Assembly: GCA_027296625.1 (NCBI GenBank)
Contig: JAPUIX010000107.1
Coordinates: forward strand, 1-64,000
Source of the DNA: Gammaproteobacteria bacterium
GTDB lineage: Bacteria; Pseudomonadota; Gammaproteobacteria; JAKEHO01
Length of the DNA: 64,000 nucleotides
Reading direction: 5' to 3'
Below, one piece after another: positions 48,601 through 57,726 of the stretch. Position 1 is the stretch's first letter. The number at the start of each line of letters is the position of its first letter. The position numbers and the translations under genes are program-made. Below the pieces are notes generated by a model. It saw only the letters and a list, made by a program, of their open reading frames with translations. It did no database searches and was not told the DNA's origin.

Positions 48601-49296
48601 CGAGGTGGTGAAGGTTGGCACTGGTGGGCGTATTAAACGCGCGTTGCCTCGCATAGACAATGTGGTCACCGAGAATTGGGCTTTGCTTTTGGCTACCGAG
48701 CGTTTGTAGCCTACGTGCATCCCCATCTGGCGCTGGCTGGGGTTGCAATGGGGGGTATCTGGGCTATCATTATGTTGCAGCGCAACAATCACGATCGCGG
48801 AAGGTATCGGCGCATTGTTGAACGGTCTCAGGATGGCCTAGGCAAGGCAAATATAACTACCTGAAAATTATGGTAAAATAATTGAAGTCCCTGCTACGAT
48901 GGGTGAGGGGGGCTCGATCGCCCTGCGCGGATGCTTAGGATACGTTATACTCAACCTCAATTTAATCATTGTTGTTATTGATCTTAATAGAGTTAGCCAT
49001 ATGTACTATGGAGACAGCGCCGAACCCCACCAGGGAGATTCGTTGTCAGCCGTTTATCGGCCGAGATGCACCCTTTGTCCGGTTTCGGCTGACAGGCCCC
49101 AATCAAGCTGCTAGAGGTTACAAAGTGGGCAAAATATCGGGTTCATTCGTTATATAGGTCGTGCGCCCATGGTTTAACGGGTTAATAAGGAGGCGCCGGA
49201 GCGGCAGAGTGCCGTTGGTACCGTTAAGGAGTTTGCCCTGGGATCCCCGGCTATGCAGGAAAGCGGATGGATCGCATCAGATCAAGTAGTGTGTGA
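48601..49296. other. Long non-coding gap before the hydrolase gene
   Basis: About 700 bases without a supported gene. Short frames occur but lack family matches or ribosome sites. TGTCAGCCG at 49044-49052 is mirrored by CGGCTGACA at 49086-49094. A second small hairpin (CGGCA/TGCCG) lies at 49202-49214. TATACT at about 48946 could be a -10 element. The first repeat could form a hairpin or bind a dimeric regulator; nothing more can be read. Confidence 0.5.
49044..49094 (+). repeat. Nine-base inverted repeat in the gap before the hydrolase
   Basis: TGTCAGCCG and CGGCTGACA are perfect complements separated by 33 bases. The repeat lies about 200 bases before the hydrolase start. A structured RNA or an operator is possible. 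Confidence 0.45.
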
Positions 49297-50331
49297 ATGA
49301 TGAATACGAGCCACAGGCACATGCAAGACATTTTCGAGCTTCCCTACCGTTTGGGACAGGGTTTGGTATGCCTTGTGGCGGTGCTGATTGCCACGCTGCC
49401 GCTCGCCGTCGGGGCGACGGATGAAGCGGGCTTCGATTGGACGAACCCCCCTGGACAACGCGTGAGCGTCGGATCCCATAAACTCCATATCCTCTGCAAG
49501 GGCCACGGGCGGCAGACGGTGGTGATTGACTCCGGTGTTGGTGGGTTCTCGCTGGAATGGACGCGTATCCAGAACGCGTTGGCGAAACACTATCAGGTCT
49601 GCACCTATGATCGCGCCGGTTACGGTTGGAGCGATCCTGGGCCGCTACCTCGCACGACCAAACAGATTGCAACGGAACTGTACACGCTATTGAAGAATGC
49701 CAATATCCGCGGTCCGTATATATTGGTTGGCCATTCCTTTGGCGGTTACAACATCCGCTATTTTGCGAGTAAACACCCGGCGGATGTTCAAGGCCTAGTC
49801 CTGATTGATTCGTCGCATCCCGACCAGGATGCACGATTGCCGAGCAGGAAGACGAAAAAAGTCGGGCCACCGCCCCGCATCGTAAAGGTATACGATTCCT
49901 ATGCGCCTTACACTACACGCGTCTGGATATCGAGACCCGTGATGCCAGACAATTACCCCCATGAGGTGCGCCTGCAGGCGTTTGCGCTCATGTCTACCCG
50001 CAAGGCCGGGATCACTCAGCGTCTGGAACTTGAGAGCTTTAAAATCAGTGCGTCTCAAGTGGCCAGCGCTGGCCCGTTGCCGAATGTCCCTCTCATGGTT
50101 TTGACGCGGGGTAAACGAGTCTGGCCGACTAATTATTATGGCGATCTTATGGAAAAAGTATGGACGGAACTTCAAGATGAGCTGGCTACATTAGCGCCAC
50201 GCTCAGTGCATTTGGTTGCCGAACATAGCGGGCATTCCATTCACCTGGATGAACCCGGCTTAGTTATCAATGCCGTTTCGACTATCGTGGACTCGACTTC
50301 GGTTGAGTACTTCGCACAAAATGGGCCCTGA
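49297..50331 (+). CDS. Exported alpha/beta hydrolase
   Basis: The 344-residue protein has an N-terminal hydrophobic segment (about 22-40, ending A-V-G-A) that looks like a signal peptide, and the alpha/beta hydrolase core. Nucleophile serine lies in G-H-S-F-G-G, the oxyanion region is in V-V-I-D-S-G-V-G-G, and the catalytic histidine in E-H-S-G-H-S-I-H. Substrate is unknown; an esterase or peptidase role is possible. It stands alone between long gaps. ATG 49297, 49300 and 49321 are possible starts. Confidence 0.83.
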   Translation: MMNTSHRHMQDIFELPYRLGQGLVCLVAVLIATLPLAVGATDEAGFDWTNPPGQRVSVGSHKLHILCKGHGRQTVVIDSGVGGFSLEWTRIQNALAKHYQVCTYDRAGYGWSDPGPLPRTTKQIATELYTLLKNANIRGPYILVGHSFGGYNIRYFASKHPADVQGLVLIDSSHPDQDARLPSRKTKKVGPPPRIVKVYDSYAPYTTRVWISRPVMPDNYPHEVRLQAFALMSTRKAGITQRLELESFKISASQVASAGPLPNVPLMVLTRGKRVWPTNYYGDLMEKVWTELQDELATLAPRSVHLVAEHSGHSIHLDEPGLVINAVSTIVDSTSVEYFAQNGP

Positions 50332-50694
50332 GAGGCTGCATCGGTAATTTAAGATCCGCATCGCCTTTTCACGGCGAACGAAAACGTTAATCGCCGACGC
50401 ACTGTTTCTTTCTTCCGTGCTCATCCCTCGAGAGCGTCATCCATCGTGTCGTAATAGCTATGCCTGGCCTGCGTAGGCAGAAGTGCGCTTGGTCTATCCT
50501 ATGATTAATTTGGCGATTGGGATTTTTGGCTCGTTTTTGTTTCAGTTATGCCGTACGGGCACCTCGGATACTCGTCTTGCCATAGCCTACCAATTCCCCC
50601 AGTCTGGCCGAGTGATTGGGCGATATGCTCAGCTGCCCATTTAGGACAATGACAGCCGTTTGCGCCGGCAAAGAGACAGGCTTAGGAGGATGAA
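50332..50694. other. Non-coding gap between the hydrolase and SYLF genes
   Basis: No gene, tRNA or clear terminator is seen. The stretch is not obviously repetitive. A strong ribosome binding site (AGGAGG, about 50685-50690) belongs to the following gene; a promoter for it should lie here, but none was assigned. Confidence 0.5.
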
Positions 50695-51381
50695 ATGAAG
50701 CACATTCGATTCCGTAGGGTGACTTATATTATGGCCGCTGTATTTTTGAATGTTTCCGTGGCAGCAGCTGAGGAGGAAATCGCGAGGCCCGAGCAGCTTG
50801 TTACCCTGTCGCAGGCAACACTTGAGCACTTCATTGCGGATCCAAATATGAGCTGGTTTCGTAATAATGTAAGTTCCGCAAAGGCAATATTTATCGTGCC
50901 GGAACTCTTGAAAGCGGGTTTTTGGTTTGGGGGCTCCGGTGGCAGCGGTGCGCTACTGGCACGGGATTCGAAGACTGGCAACTGGAGTTATCCGGCCTTC
51001 TACACCATGGGGAATATTACCTTTGGCTTGCAGATTGGTGCTGAATTATCTGAGGTAGTACTCATGGTAATGACGGAGAAGGGACTGGACTCGATGCTTT
51101 CTACCTCTGTTAATCTCGGTGCAGATGCCAGCGTCGCGGCGGGACCGGTCGGCGCCGGTGCCAAAGTGGCGACCGCTGATATCCTGGCCTTCTCCCGGTC
51201 TAAAGGGATCTTTGCGGGACTGACGGTTGAAGGAGCGGCGATTGCAGTTCGGGATAAATGGAATCACGCTTATTACGGTAAGGCCGTAACACCAGTCGAT
51301 ATTCTTGTGCGTCGTAGTGTCAGCAACGAGCAGGCGGATGCGCTCCGATCCTTGGTGGGCAAAGCTGCAGGGGATGGTTAG
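50695..51381 (+). CDS. Exported SYLF-domain (YSC84-like) lipid-binding protein
   Basis: The 228-residue precursor has a signal peptide ending near A-A-A-E and a SYLF (DUF500) domain. Features are A-K-A-I-F-I-V-P, G-F-W-F-G-G-S-G-G-S-G and the C-terminal S-R-S-K-G-I-F-A-G-L-T-V-E-G. SYLF proteins bind phosphoinositides in eukaryotes; bacterial ones are linked to lipid or envelope roles. AGGAGG is a strong ribosome site. No partner gene is adjacent; tRNA-Glu follows on the other strand. Confidence 0.88.
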   Translation: MKHIRFRRVTYIMAAVFLNVSVAAAEEEIARPEQLVTLSQATLEHFIADPNMSWFRNNVSSAKAIFIVPELLKAGFWFGGSGGSGALLARDSKTGNWSYPAFYTMGNITFGLQIGAELSEVVLMVMTEKGLDSMLSTSVNLGADASVAAGPVGAGAKVATADILAFSRSKGIFAGLTVEGAAIAVRDKWNHAYYGKAVTPVDILVRRSVSNEQADALRSLVGKAAGDG

Positions 51382-51460
51382 GTTGAGACGTACGGATAGT
51401 TTGCGGCATCTTAGGTCGTCTGATTGGAATCTGTGCGACGAGGCATCGCGTCACATGATG

Positions 51461-51536
51461 TGGCGCTCCCTAGGGGACTCGAACCCCTGTTTTCGCCGTG
51501 AGAGGGCGACGTCCTAGGCCGCTAGACGAAGGGAGC
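51461..51536 (-). tRNA. tRNA-Glu (anticodon CUC)
   Basis: On the minus strand a complete cloverleaf reads: acceptor GCTCCCT pairing with AGGGAGC, anticodon stem TCGCC/GGCGA with loop CTCTCAC and anticodon CTC, T-arm with GTTCGAGTC, discriminator G and encoded CCA (51461-51463). Length 76 nt. CTC is not the usual UUC isoacceptor, so a second tRNA-Glu(UUC) is expected elsewhere in the genome. Confidence 0.95.
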
Positions 51537-51661
51537 GGGCGATGTGATCAGCACGATAAGAAAACGATGCTATTATACGGGCGCGCCTGTACTGCTCAAA
51601 TTCATCCCGGCGACCTTAGAAGAGTGGTTTCTATAGACTGTTGCGCGGGTCAAATGCGTTT

Positions 51662-52990
51662 ATGAAAAAGCTAACGAGCCAAAGCAATATTGCAAGGCTC
51701 CCGATCGAGCCACATATCGTTCCTAGAGCAGAGCACGTCATCTCACGTGCCAATATCAGCGAAAATGCCCTAAAGGTACTGTATCGCCTTAAGAATGCAG
51801 GATATAAGGCCTATCTGGTGGGTGGTGGGGTGCGCGATCTATTGCTGGGTCGCGAGCCGAAGGATTTCGACGTCGTGACCGACGCCCGGCCCCAGCAGGT
51901 CAGGGAACTCTTTCGCAACTGCTACCTAATCGGGCGCCGGTTTCGTCTCGCACACGTACGATTTGGACGGGAGATTGTTGAGGTATCCACCTTTCGCGCG
52001 CCTCATGACGCCGAGCCTGAAGGTGACGGGCGCGTTGTAGGTGGGCGCATTGTCCGCGATAACGTCTATGGTGATATTGATGATGATGTTTGGCGAAGGG
52101 ATTTCACAGTTAACGCGCTGTATTACAACATCGCAGATTTTACCGTTGTAGATTACGTTGGAGGTATGGGCGATATTAGAGCGGGACAGTTGCGTCTCAT
52201 TGGTAATCCAGCTAGGCGATATCGTGAAGATCCCGTGCGTATGCTTCGAGCCATTCGTTTCGCGGTGCAGCTGGGCTTCAAGATCCATCCGGATACGGAA
52301 ACCCCCATAGACGAGCTGGGTTATCTTCTCGCGGAAATTCCACCTTCGCGGTTGTGCGATGAAGTGATGAAGCTGTTTCTCGGTGGCTACGCGCTACAGA
52401 CGTTCGAACGGCTTCGTCACCACTCATTATTCGTATACCTTTTCCCTCAGACGGAGCGCTGCCTGAGCGAGGAGGAAGGGCGCTTCCCGCATATGCTTTT
52501 GGTGCGCGCGCTTGCAAATACGGACGCTCGCGTTGCGGAAAACAAACCCGTTATACCTGCTTTCTTGTTTGCGGCCCTGTTATGGGACCCAATGCGCCGG
52601 CTCGCTAATGAATATCGAGCCAACGGGCTAAATGAAATGGAGGCCACGCAATTGGCTAGTGACGCGGTCATATCGAGGCAAGTGAGGCGAATGGCCATGC
52701 CGCGTGTCATGACACGGATGGCTCGCGAGATCTGGGCGCTGCAAGCTAGGATTGGAAACCTGAGCGGCAATCGCCCGGTTCGTCTGCTGCGGCATCCGCG
52801 TTTTCGTGCGGCTTATGACTTTTTGTTGTTGCGCGCTGAAGCCGGCGAAGATGTCAAGGCCGCCGCCGAGTGGTGGACAGCTTTCCAGGAAGCCAATGAG
52901 TCCGAACGCCGAGCGATGCTTGACGAATTGCCGGCAGGTCGCGGGCGGAGAAAACGTCGGCGGCGGCACAGGATCAAAGCTGATCACTGA
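51662..52990 (+). CDS. pcnB: Poly(A) polymerase I
   Basis: PcnB adds poly(A) tails to RNA and promotes decay. The 442-residue protein has the nucleotidyltransferase motif L-V-G-G-G-V-R-D-L-L-L-G followed by K-D-F-D-V-V-T-D and the R-R-D-F-T-V-N-A-L-Y segment. The C-terminus ends in a long basic tail (G-R-G-R-R-K-R-R-R-R), typical of PcnB and not of CCA-adding enzymes. ATG 51662 is preferred to TTG 51641. It precedes folK, as in other gammaproteobacteria. Confidence 0.94.
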   Translation: MKKLTSQSNIARLPIEPHIVPRAEHVISRANISENALKVLYRLKNAGYKAYLVGGGVRDLLLGREPKDFDVVTDARPQQVRELFRNCYLIGRRFRLAHVRFGREIVEVSTFRAPHDAEPEGDGRVVGGRIVRDNVYGDIDDDVWRRDFTVNALYYNIADFTVVDYVGGMGDIRAGQLRLIGNPARRYREDPVRMLRAIRFAVQLGFKIHPDTETPIDELGYLLAEIPPSRLCDEVMKLFLGGYALQTFERLRHHSLFVYLFPQTERCLSEEEGRFPHMLLVRALANTDARVAENKPVIPAFLFAALLWDPMRRLANEYRANGLNEMEATQLASDAVISRQVRRMAMPRVMTRMAREIWALQARIGNLSGNRPVRLLRHPRFRAAYDFLLLRAEAGEDVKAAAEWWTAFQEANESERRAMLDELPAGRGRRKRRRRHRIKADH

Positions 52991-53013
52991 TGCGACCATG
53001 AGAGTGCGTACCC

Positions 53014-53505
53014 ATGACACGTGCCTATATTGGGCTGGGAAGTAATCTCGACGATCCAGAGAAACAAATTCACATGGCATTGCACGCCCTGTCGGCGTTG
53101 CCCGGGACGACGTTGCTGAGAGACTCTTCTCTGTATCACGCCGAGCCGATGGGTCCTCAGGATCAACCTGACTATATCAACGCAGTGGCCGTGCTGGATA
53201 CAGAGTTGCCAGCGCACGAGTTGCTGTATTACCTGCAGGACATTGAACAACGCCAGGGAAGATTACGTGCCGGCAAGCGTTGGGGGCCTCGAACGCTGGA
53301 TCTCGATCTGTTGGTTTATGGTGAAGAGCGGTTGTCGGGCAGTGAACTGACCGTGCCACATCCCGGGATCGCGCGACGCGCTTTTGTCCTATATCCCCTG
53401 AGCGAGGTAGCGCCTAATTTAAATATACCGGGTTTTGGGCCTTTGCCTGAGTTACTAAAAGCCTGTCCATCGAAAGGGCTTCGCAGATTGCAGGGTGATG
53501 ACTAA
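53014..53505 (+). CDS. folK: 6-hydroxymethyl-7,8-dihydropterin pyrophosphokinase
   Basis: FolK activates the pterin for folate synthesis. The 163-residue protein has I-G-L-G-S-N-L (residues 6-12), P-Q-D-Q-P-D-Y-I-N-A-V and the signature W-G-P-R-T-L-D-L-D-L-L with its conserved acidic residues. Its stop overlaps the start of the kinase gene by about eight bases. It lies between pcnB and the pan genes, a known order. Confidence 0.95.
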   Translation: MTRAYIGLGSNLDDPEKQIHMALHALSALPGTTLLRDSSLYHAEPMGPQDQPDYINAVAVLDTELPAHELLYYLQDIEQRQGRLRAGKRWGPRTLDLDLLVYGEERLSGSELTVPHPGIARRAFVLYPLSEVAPNLNIPGFGPLPELLKACPSKGLRRLQGDD

Positions 53506-54142
53506 AGGTTACCCGGACTATATCGCGATTGAGGGGCCAATTGGTGTCGGTAAGACAACACTCGCGCGTCGCCTTGCGGATAGCTTCGGCACCGATCTGA
53601 TGCTGGAAGGCGCGGAGGACAATCCCTTCTTGCCCCGTTTCTATGAAGACCCCGTGTCTGGGGCCTTACCGACTCAGCTGTTCTTCCTTTTTAACCGGGC
53701 ACGGCAGATCCAGTCGCTGCGGCAGGCTGATATGTTCAGGCGGGTTGGAGTGGCCGATTTTCTGATGGAAAAGGATCGACTGTTTGCTCAGCTCACCCTG
53801 AGCGACGATGAGTTAGCCTTGTATAATCAAGTTTACGAGAAATTGACGCTCGACGCGCCCGTACCGGATTTGGTGATTTACCTTCAAGCGCCAGTCGAGG
53901 TTCTGCTCAAACGCATTTCGGAGCGCGGAGTACCCTACGAGCGCAATATTCAAGAACCCTATTTGCAACGCGTTGCCGATGCGTATGTGAATTTCTTTTA
54001 CAATTTTAACATTGCTCCACTGCTTATCGTAAATGCTGCCGAGATCGACGTCGTTCACGAAAACCACCACTATGAGTTGCTGCTGCGCCATATTCGCAAC
54101 CTTCCACCAGGTCGTCGCTATTTCAACCCAGCAGAACTATGA
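53498..54142 (+). CDS. Deoxynucleoside kinase family protein
   Basis: The 214-residue protein has the P-loop G-P-I-G-V-G-K-T-T (14-22) and the deoxynucleoside kinase pattern: E-D-N-P-F-L, D-F-L-M-E-K-D-R (the ERS/DRx-type element), and R-G-V-P-Y-E-R-N-I (lid). This fits dAK/dCK-type enzymes that salvage deoxynucleosides. Base specificity cannot be read. It sits between folK and panB with overlaps on both sides, so it is probably co-transcribed with them. ATG 53498 is chosen over GTG 53495. Confidence 0.86.
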   Translation: MTKGYPDYIAIEGPIGVGKTTLARRLADSFGTDLMLEGAEDNPFLPRFYEDPVSGALPTQLFFLFNRARQIQSLRQADMFRRVGVADFLMEKDRLFAQLTLSDDELALYNQVYEKLTLDAPVPDLVIYLQAPVEVLLKRISERGVPYERNIQEPYLQRVADAYVNFFYNFNIAPLLIVNAAEIDVVHENHHYELLLRHIRNLPPGRRYFNPAEL

Positions 54143-54936
54143 GTGAAAAGGTAACACTCAACAGCTTGCGCACAATGAAGCGGGCTGGGGAAAAGATTGC
54201 TTGTCTTACCGCCTATGATGCAAGTTTTGCCGCGCAACTTGATAGCGCGGGTGTCGACATATTGTTAGTTGGTGATTCATTAGGCATGGTTCTGCAGGGT
54301 GAGGACACGACACTTAAGGTGACCTTACGCGACATGATTTATCACTCACGTCACGTTTGCCGGGGTGCGGAGCGCGCGATGGTAGTGGTGGACATGCCGT
54401 TTATGAGCTACGTCAACACCGCTCAGGCGGTAGGTAACGCAGCGCGGTTGGTCAGCGAAGGCGGAGCGGAGGTCGTTAAGATGGAAGGCGGTGCATGGTT
54501 GGCTGATACCGTGCAGCAACTCGATGCACGGGGGATCCCAGTGTGTGCACATCTGGGCGTGTTACCACAATCGGTACACAAATTGAGCGGTTATCCTGTT
54601 CAGGGGCGCAATCAGCGCACCGCAGATGCGATCAGAAAGGACGCCATCGTGTTACAAGATGCGGGGGCGGCGCTGCTTGTTCTCGAATGTGTGACGCGCA
54701 GTGTGGCAAAGGAGATTGCGCGCACGCTAGAGATTCCCGTTATTGGCATCGGTGCGGGTAACAACTGCGATGGACAGGTGCTGGTGCTTTATGACGTTCT
54801 GGGGATTAGCGGTCGGCAACCGAGATTTTCGCGAAACTTTCTGGCGTCTAACGCAACAATACAGGCGGCTGTTGAGGATTATGTTCGGTCCGTCAAGTCC
54901 GGGGAATTTCCCGCGCCAGAACATGGTTTTGACTAA
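54139..54936 (+). CDS. panB: 3-methyl-2-oxobutanoate hydroxymethyltransferase
   Basis: PanB makes ketopantoate from alpha-ketoisovalerate and methylene-tetrahydrofolate. The 265-residue TIM barrel has L-T-A-Y-D, V-G-D-S-L-G-M-V and G-Y-P-V-Q-G-R, and G-I-G-A-G-N-N-C-D-G-Q-V-L at the C-terminal end. Its start overlaps the kinase stop (ATGA) and its stop overlaps the panC start. Confidence 0.96.
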   Translation: MSEKVTLNSLRTMKRAGEKIACLTAYDASFAAQLDSAGVDILLVGDSLGMVLQGEDTTLKVTLRDMIYHSRHVCRGAERAMVVVDMPFMSYVNTAQAVGNAARLVSEGGAEVVKMEGGAWLADTVQQLDARGIPVCAHLGVLPQSVHKLSGYPVQGRNQRTADAIRKDAIVLQDAGAALLVLECVTRSVAKEIARTLEIPVIGIGAGNNCDGQVLVLYDVLGISGRQPRFSRNFLASNATIQAAVEDYVRSVKSGEFPAPEHGFD

Positions 54937-55790
54937 TGCAAACCGTGCAGCAAATCGCGGCATTGCAAGATATTGTGAGCCAATGGCGTGTTGCGGGTGA
55001 GCGCATTGCCTTGGTTCCGACGATGGGTGGCTTCCACGCCGGGCATTTCGCCCTAGTCACGAAAGCGCGAACGATCGCCGATCACACAGTCGCGACCATT
55101 TTTGTCAACCCGATGCAATTTGTTGCGGGGGAGGATTTTGAGGCCTATCCCCGCCCATTCGATGAGGACACCCGAAAATTGGCGGAATCAGGCGTGGATC
55201 TCTTGTTTGCTCCAAACGTGCATGAGCTTTTCCCGGAGGGATGGGCGGATCAGACACGCGTCTTTGTCCCATCCCTCGACAATATGCTCTGTGGTGCATT
55301 CCGCCCCGGGCACTTTACAGGCGTTGCCACCGTAGTCGCCAAGCTTCTTAACATCGTGCAACCGCAGGTCGCTGTGTTCGGTGAGAAGGATTACCAGCAG
55401 TGGTTATTGATAAAAAGGATGACAAAGGACCTTTGCATGTCAGTGGATATTGTTGCCGTTCCCACGGTACGTGAGGATGATGGTTTGGCGCTAAGTTCGC
55501 GCAATCACTATTTGACTGATGCTGAGCGCCGGATCGCACCGAAATTATTTGAGTTCCTGAAAAACGCGGCCGCACGGATCAAACAGGGGAACACCGACTA
55601 CGCAAGGATAGAGGCTATAGGCTTGCAGGAGCTTGCTGAAGCCGGCTTTAGGCCAGAATACTTTAGAGTTGCCAATGCCGAGGATCTCAATGACCCGGGG
55701 GACGGGGATTCGAATCTGATTATTCTTGCCGCCGCTTGGCTCGGCGCGGCGCGGCTTATTGATAACATTGCAGTGCGAAACTATCGTTGA
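54936..55790 (+). CDS. panC: Pantothenate synthetase
   Basis: PanC joins pantoate and beta-alanine with ATP. The 284-residue protein has the HIGH-like region P-T-M-G-G-F-H-A-G-H with F-H-A-G-H where most enzymes have L-H-E-G-H, the A-V-F-G-E-K-D-Y-Q-Q segment, and a K-M-S-K-S-like L-S-S-R-N-H-Y-L. Its first base overlaps the panB stop (TAATG). It forms the panB-panC-panD set. Confidence 0.95.
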   Translation: MQTVQQIAALQDIVSQWRVAGERIALVPTMGGFHAGHFALVTKARTIADHTVATIFVNPMQFVAGEDFEAYPRPFDEDTRKLAESGVDLLFAPNVHELFPEGWADQTRVFVPSLDNMLCGAFRPGHFTGVATVVAKLLNIVQPQVAVFGEKDYQQWLLIKRMTKDLCMSVDIVAVPTVREDDGLALSSRNHYLTDAERRIAPKLFEFLKNAAARIKQGNTDYARIEAIGLQELAEAGFRPEYFRVANAEDLNDPGDGDSNLIILAAAWLGAARLIDNIAVRNYR

Positions 55791-55846
55791 ACCCTCGGCT
55801 GTGTTGAGCCATAATCTGAATCCCTGCCGAGATCTGGTGTAACCGC

Positions 55847-56227
55847 ATGAAAATCACGCTCCTTAAATCAAAAGTTCATCGGGCTTGCGTAACGCACGCA
55901 GAGCGGGAGTATGAAGGATCTTGTGCAATCGACGGCAGGGTGCTGGATCTTGCGGGCATTCATCAGTATGAGCAAATCCAGGTCTACAATATCAATAATG
56001 GCGAACGCTTTACCACCTATGCCATTCGCGCCGAAGAGGGCTCTGGTATCGTATCTGTGAATGGGGCGGCCGCACATAAAGCGAACCCTGGCGATCGCGT
56101 GATCATCTGTGCCTATGTAACCATTGAGCAGAGTGAGGCGCCCAACTTTAACCCCAAGCTGGTCTATCTGGACGAGCGAAATCAGCCCACTGAAACTCGC
56201 CAAGATATCCCTGTCCAAGTGGCCTAA
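55847..56227 (+). CDS. panD: Aspartate 1-decarboxylase proenzyme
   Basis: PanD decarboxylates aspartate to beta-alanine for PanC. The 126-residue proenzyme has the self-cleavage site Gly24-Ser25 (in E-G-S-C-A-I-D), which yields the pyruvoyl group. Lys9 and Thr57-type residues appear in place. No PanZ-like gene is seen nearby. The window thus holds a complete beta-alanine/pantoate branch. Confidence 0.96.
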   Translation: MKITLLKSKVHRACVTHAEREYEGSCAIDGRVLDLAGIHQYEQIQVYNINNGERFTTYAIRAEEGSGIVSVNGAAAHKANPGDRVIICAYVTIEQSEAPNFNPKLVYLDERNQPTETRQDIPVQVA

Positions 56228-56560
56228 ATCGCTGTCGCTGTATCGAGTGGTCTTTGGGTCTTTGAATTGCTGGAGCGAATGATCACGAGTGGGCGTCCGA
56301 GGCATTCGATACCTGTTGCATCAAAATTGCGCATTGAACATCCGTTACGTTCAACCTTTCTCAAAACCAACGAGTAGACGCGACTGTCCACTACGTAGGT
56401 GTAGTCGATATATCACAGCCAATTTGTGCCGTTGTGTTTTGCCAATAATCTGTTTTGGTTTTATTAAACTTTGGCACGACGCCGAGGTCTTATGGAAATG
56501 GCGTTTTGATACAGCGAATGCTTGGCTGATTTGCAATTCGCTAATGGACATGGTGCTGGA
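56228..56560. other. Non-coding gap after panD
   Basis: No supported gene. TTGAAC at 56334-56339 pairs with GTTCAA at 56349-56354; it is A/T-rich and followed by CCTTTC, a weak terminator at best. The right part is A/T-rich and may carry a promoter for the small zinc-motif gene. Confidence 0.45.
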
Positions 56561-56803
56561 ATGACGACAAAGATATGTACAAGGTGCGGTGGCCGTGGCA
56601 CGCGGGGAGATGTTCGGCAGGTGGTCGTCTCAATTGATGCACTTGAGGAATGTGCCTATTGTGGCGGCAGGGGAGAGGTTGAAGAACTGATCGATCCTCG
56701 CCCTTGGAGTGACACAATGATCAGAACGTTATCTCGAAGCCTCTATAAGAGGCCAACGTTTACGCCGCGAATAATCAGTAGTAATAGGGGCGAGAGTATC
56801 TGA
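56561..56803 (+). CDS. Small protein with two CxxCxGxG motifs
   Basis: The 80-residue product carries C-T-R-C-G-G-R-G near residue 6 and C-A-Y-C-G-G-R-G near residue 33, the paired zinc motif of DnaJ/BSD2-type proteins. Between them is a short beta-like segment. The C-terminal third is basic. It may be a zinc-binding chaperone-like or RNA-binding mini-protein. No J-domain is attached. No homolog is recognised by name. The upstream start at 56522 (TTG) is less likely. Confidence 0.6.
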   Translation: MTTKICTRCGGRGTRGDVRQVVVSIDALEECAYCGGRGEVEELIDPRPWSDTMIRTLSRSLYKRPTFTPRIISSNRGESI

Positions 56804-56964
56804 ACCTCATCACCCGGTGACAGGTGTCATCTCCTGTTTCGTCTTGATTCAATTTGCTGAGGTGGTTAACCGGCGTGATCCGGGTAAAGCCATCCGGTGC
56901 CGTTACACGTTTCTCGACCTATCGTCTATCATGGCGACACCCAAATATTCGTCCTTCGCAACTG

Positions 56965-57726
56965 ATGGAAACGCTTCATAAGAGAGTTACCGCGTGCGTG
57001 ATTATCATCGGTAATGAGATCCTGTCGGGTAGGACAAGCGACGCCAACCTGGCGTATCTTGGCCAGCGACTCGGGGAGCTTGGTATCCATCTGGATGAGG
57101 CGCGGGTGATACCTGACACCGAAGATGCCATTATTAATACGGTGAATCAATGCCGCCGGATCTACGATTATGTGTTTACGACGGGTGGCATTGGTCCGAC
57201 GCACGATGACATAACCTCTCAATCGATTGCAAAAGCATTTGGTACACCGATTAAGCGGGATGCAGAAGCGGTTGCGCGATTGAAGACGTATTACGGGCCG
57301 GATGATCTGAACGAAGAGAGGCTCAGAATGGCGAATGTTCCAAAGGGTGCTCGATTAATTGACAATCCGGTGAGCGCGGCACCAGGTTTCGAGATCGAGA
57401 ACGTATGGGTGCTCGCTGGCGTGCCCGCGATCATGCGTGTCATGTTTGAAGGAATTACTCACCGACTTACCGGGGGTGCGCCCATTCTCTCGCGCACAGT
57501 GTCGACGAATCTTTCAGAAGGGCAGATTGTAAATGGTCTAAAGGTGATTCAGGCACATTATCCGGATGTAATCGTCGGGAGCTATCCGTTTTTCCGTAGG
57601 CAACGCTTCGGAGTCAGTATCGTGTTACGCGGTATAGATGTAGGCACACTGGACGGTGCTGCTGCTGATGTGCATGCCTTGGTAACAGAATTGGGCGGCG
57701 CATTACTTGCCGAGAGCAAGGTCTAG
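56965..57726 (+). CDS. CinA N-terminal (MoCF) domain protein
   Basis: The 253-residue protein has the molybdopterin-binding-like fold of CinA: I-I-G-N-E-I-L-S-G near residue 15, T-T-G-G-I-G-P-T-H-D-D near residue 70, and a C-terminal extension with G-S-Y-P-F-F. It lacks the C-terminal nicotinamide-nucleotide deamidase (PncC) domain of full CinA. The N-domain acts as a pyrophosphatase on ADP-ribose/NAD metabolites in characterised CinA proteins. ATG 56965 is preferred since the family begins here; the frame runs back to 56854. Confidence 0.84.
   Translation: METLHKRVTACVIIIGNEILSGRTSDANLAYLGQRLGELGIHLDEARVIPDTEDAIINTVNQCRRIYDYVFTTGGIGPTHDDITSQSIAKAFGTPIKRDAEAVARLKTYYGPDDLNEERLRMANVPKGARLIDNPVSAAPGFEIENVWVLAGVPAIMRVMFEGITHRLTGGAPILSRTVSTNLSEGQIVNGLKVIQAHYPDVIVGSYPFFRRQRFGVSIVLRGIDVGTLDGAAADVHALVTELGGALLAESKV

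Noticed and set aside
48676-48864. Short hydrophobic frame on the plus strand beside the RDD gene
   Set aside because: No ribosome site or family match; the hydrophobic look may come from overlap with the antisense RDD upstream frame.
51461-51536. Integration hot spot at tRNA-Glu
   Set aside because: No integrase, no repeated tRNA 3' end and no phage-like genes were seen on either side; the same holds for tRNA-Leu at 63762-63848.
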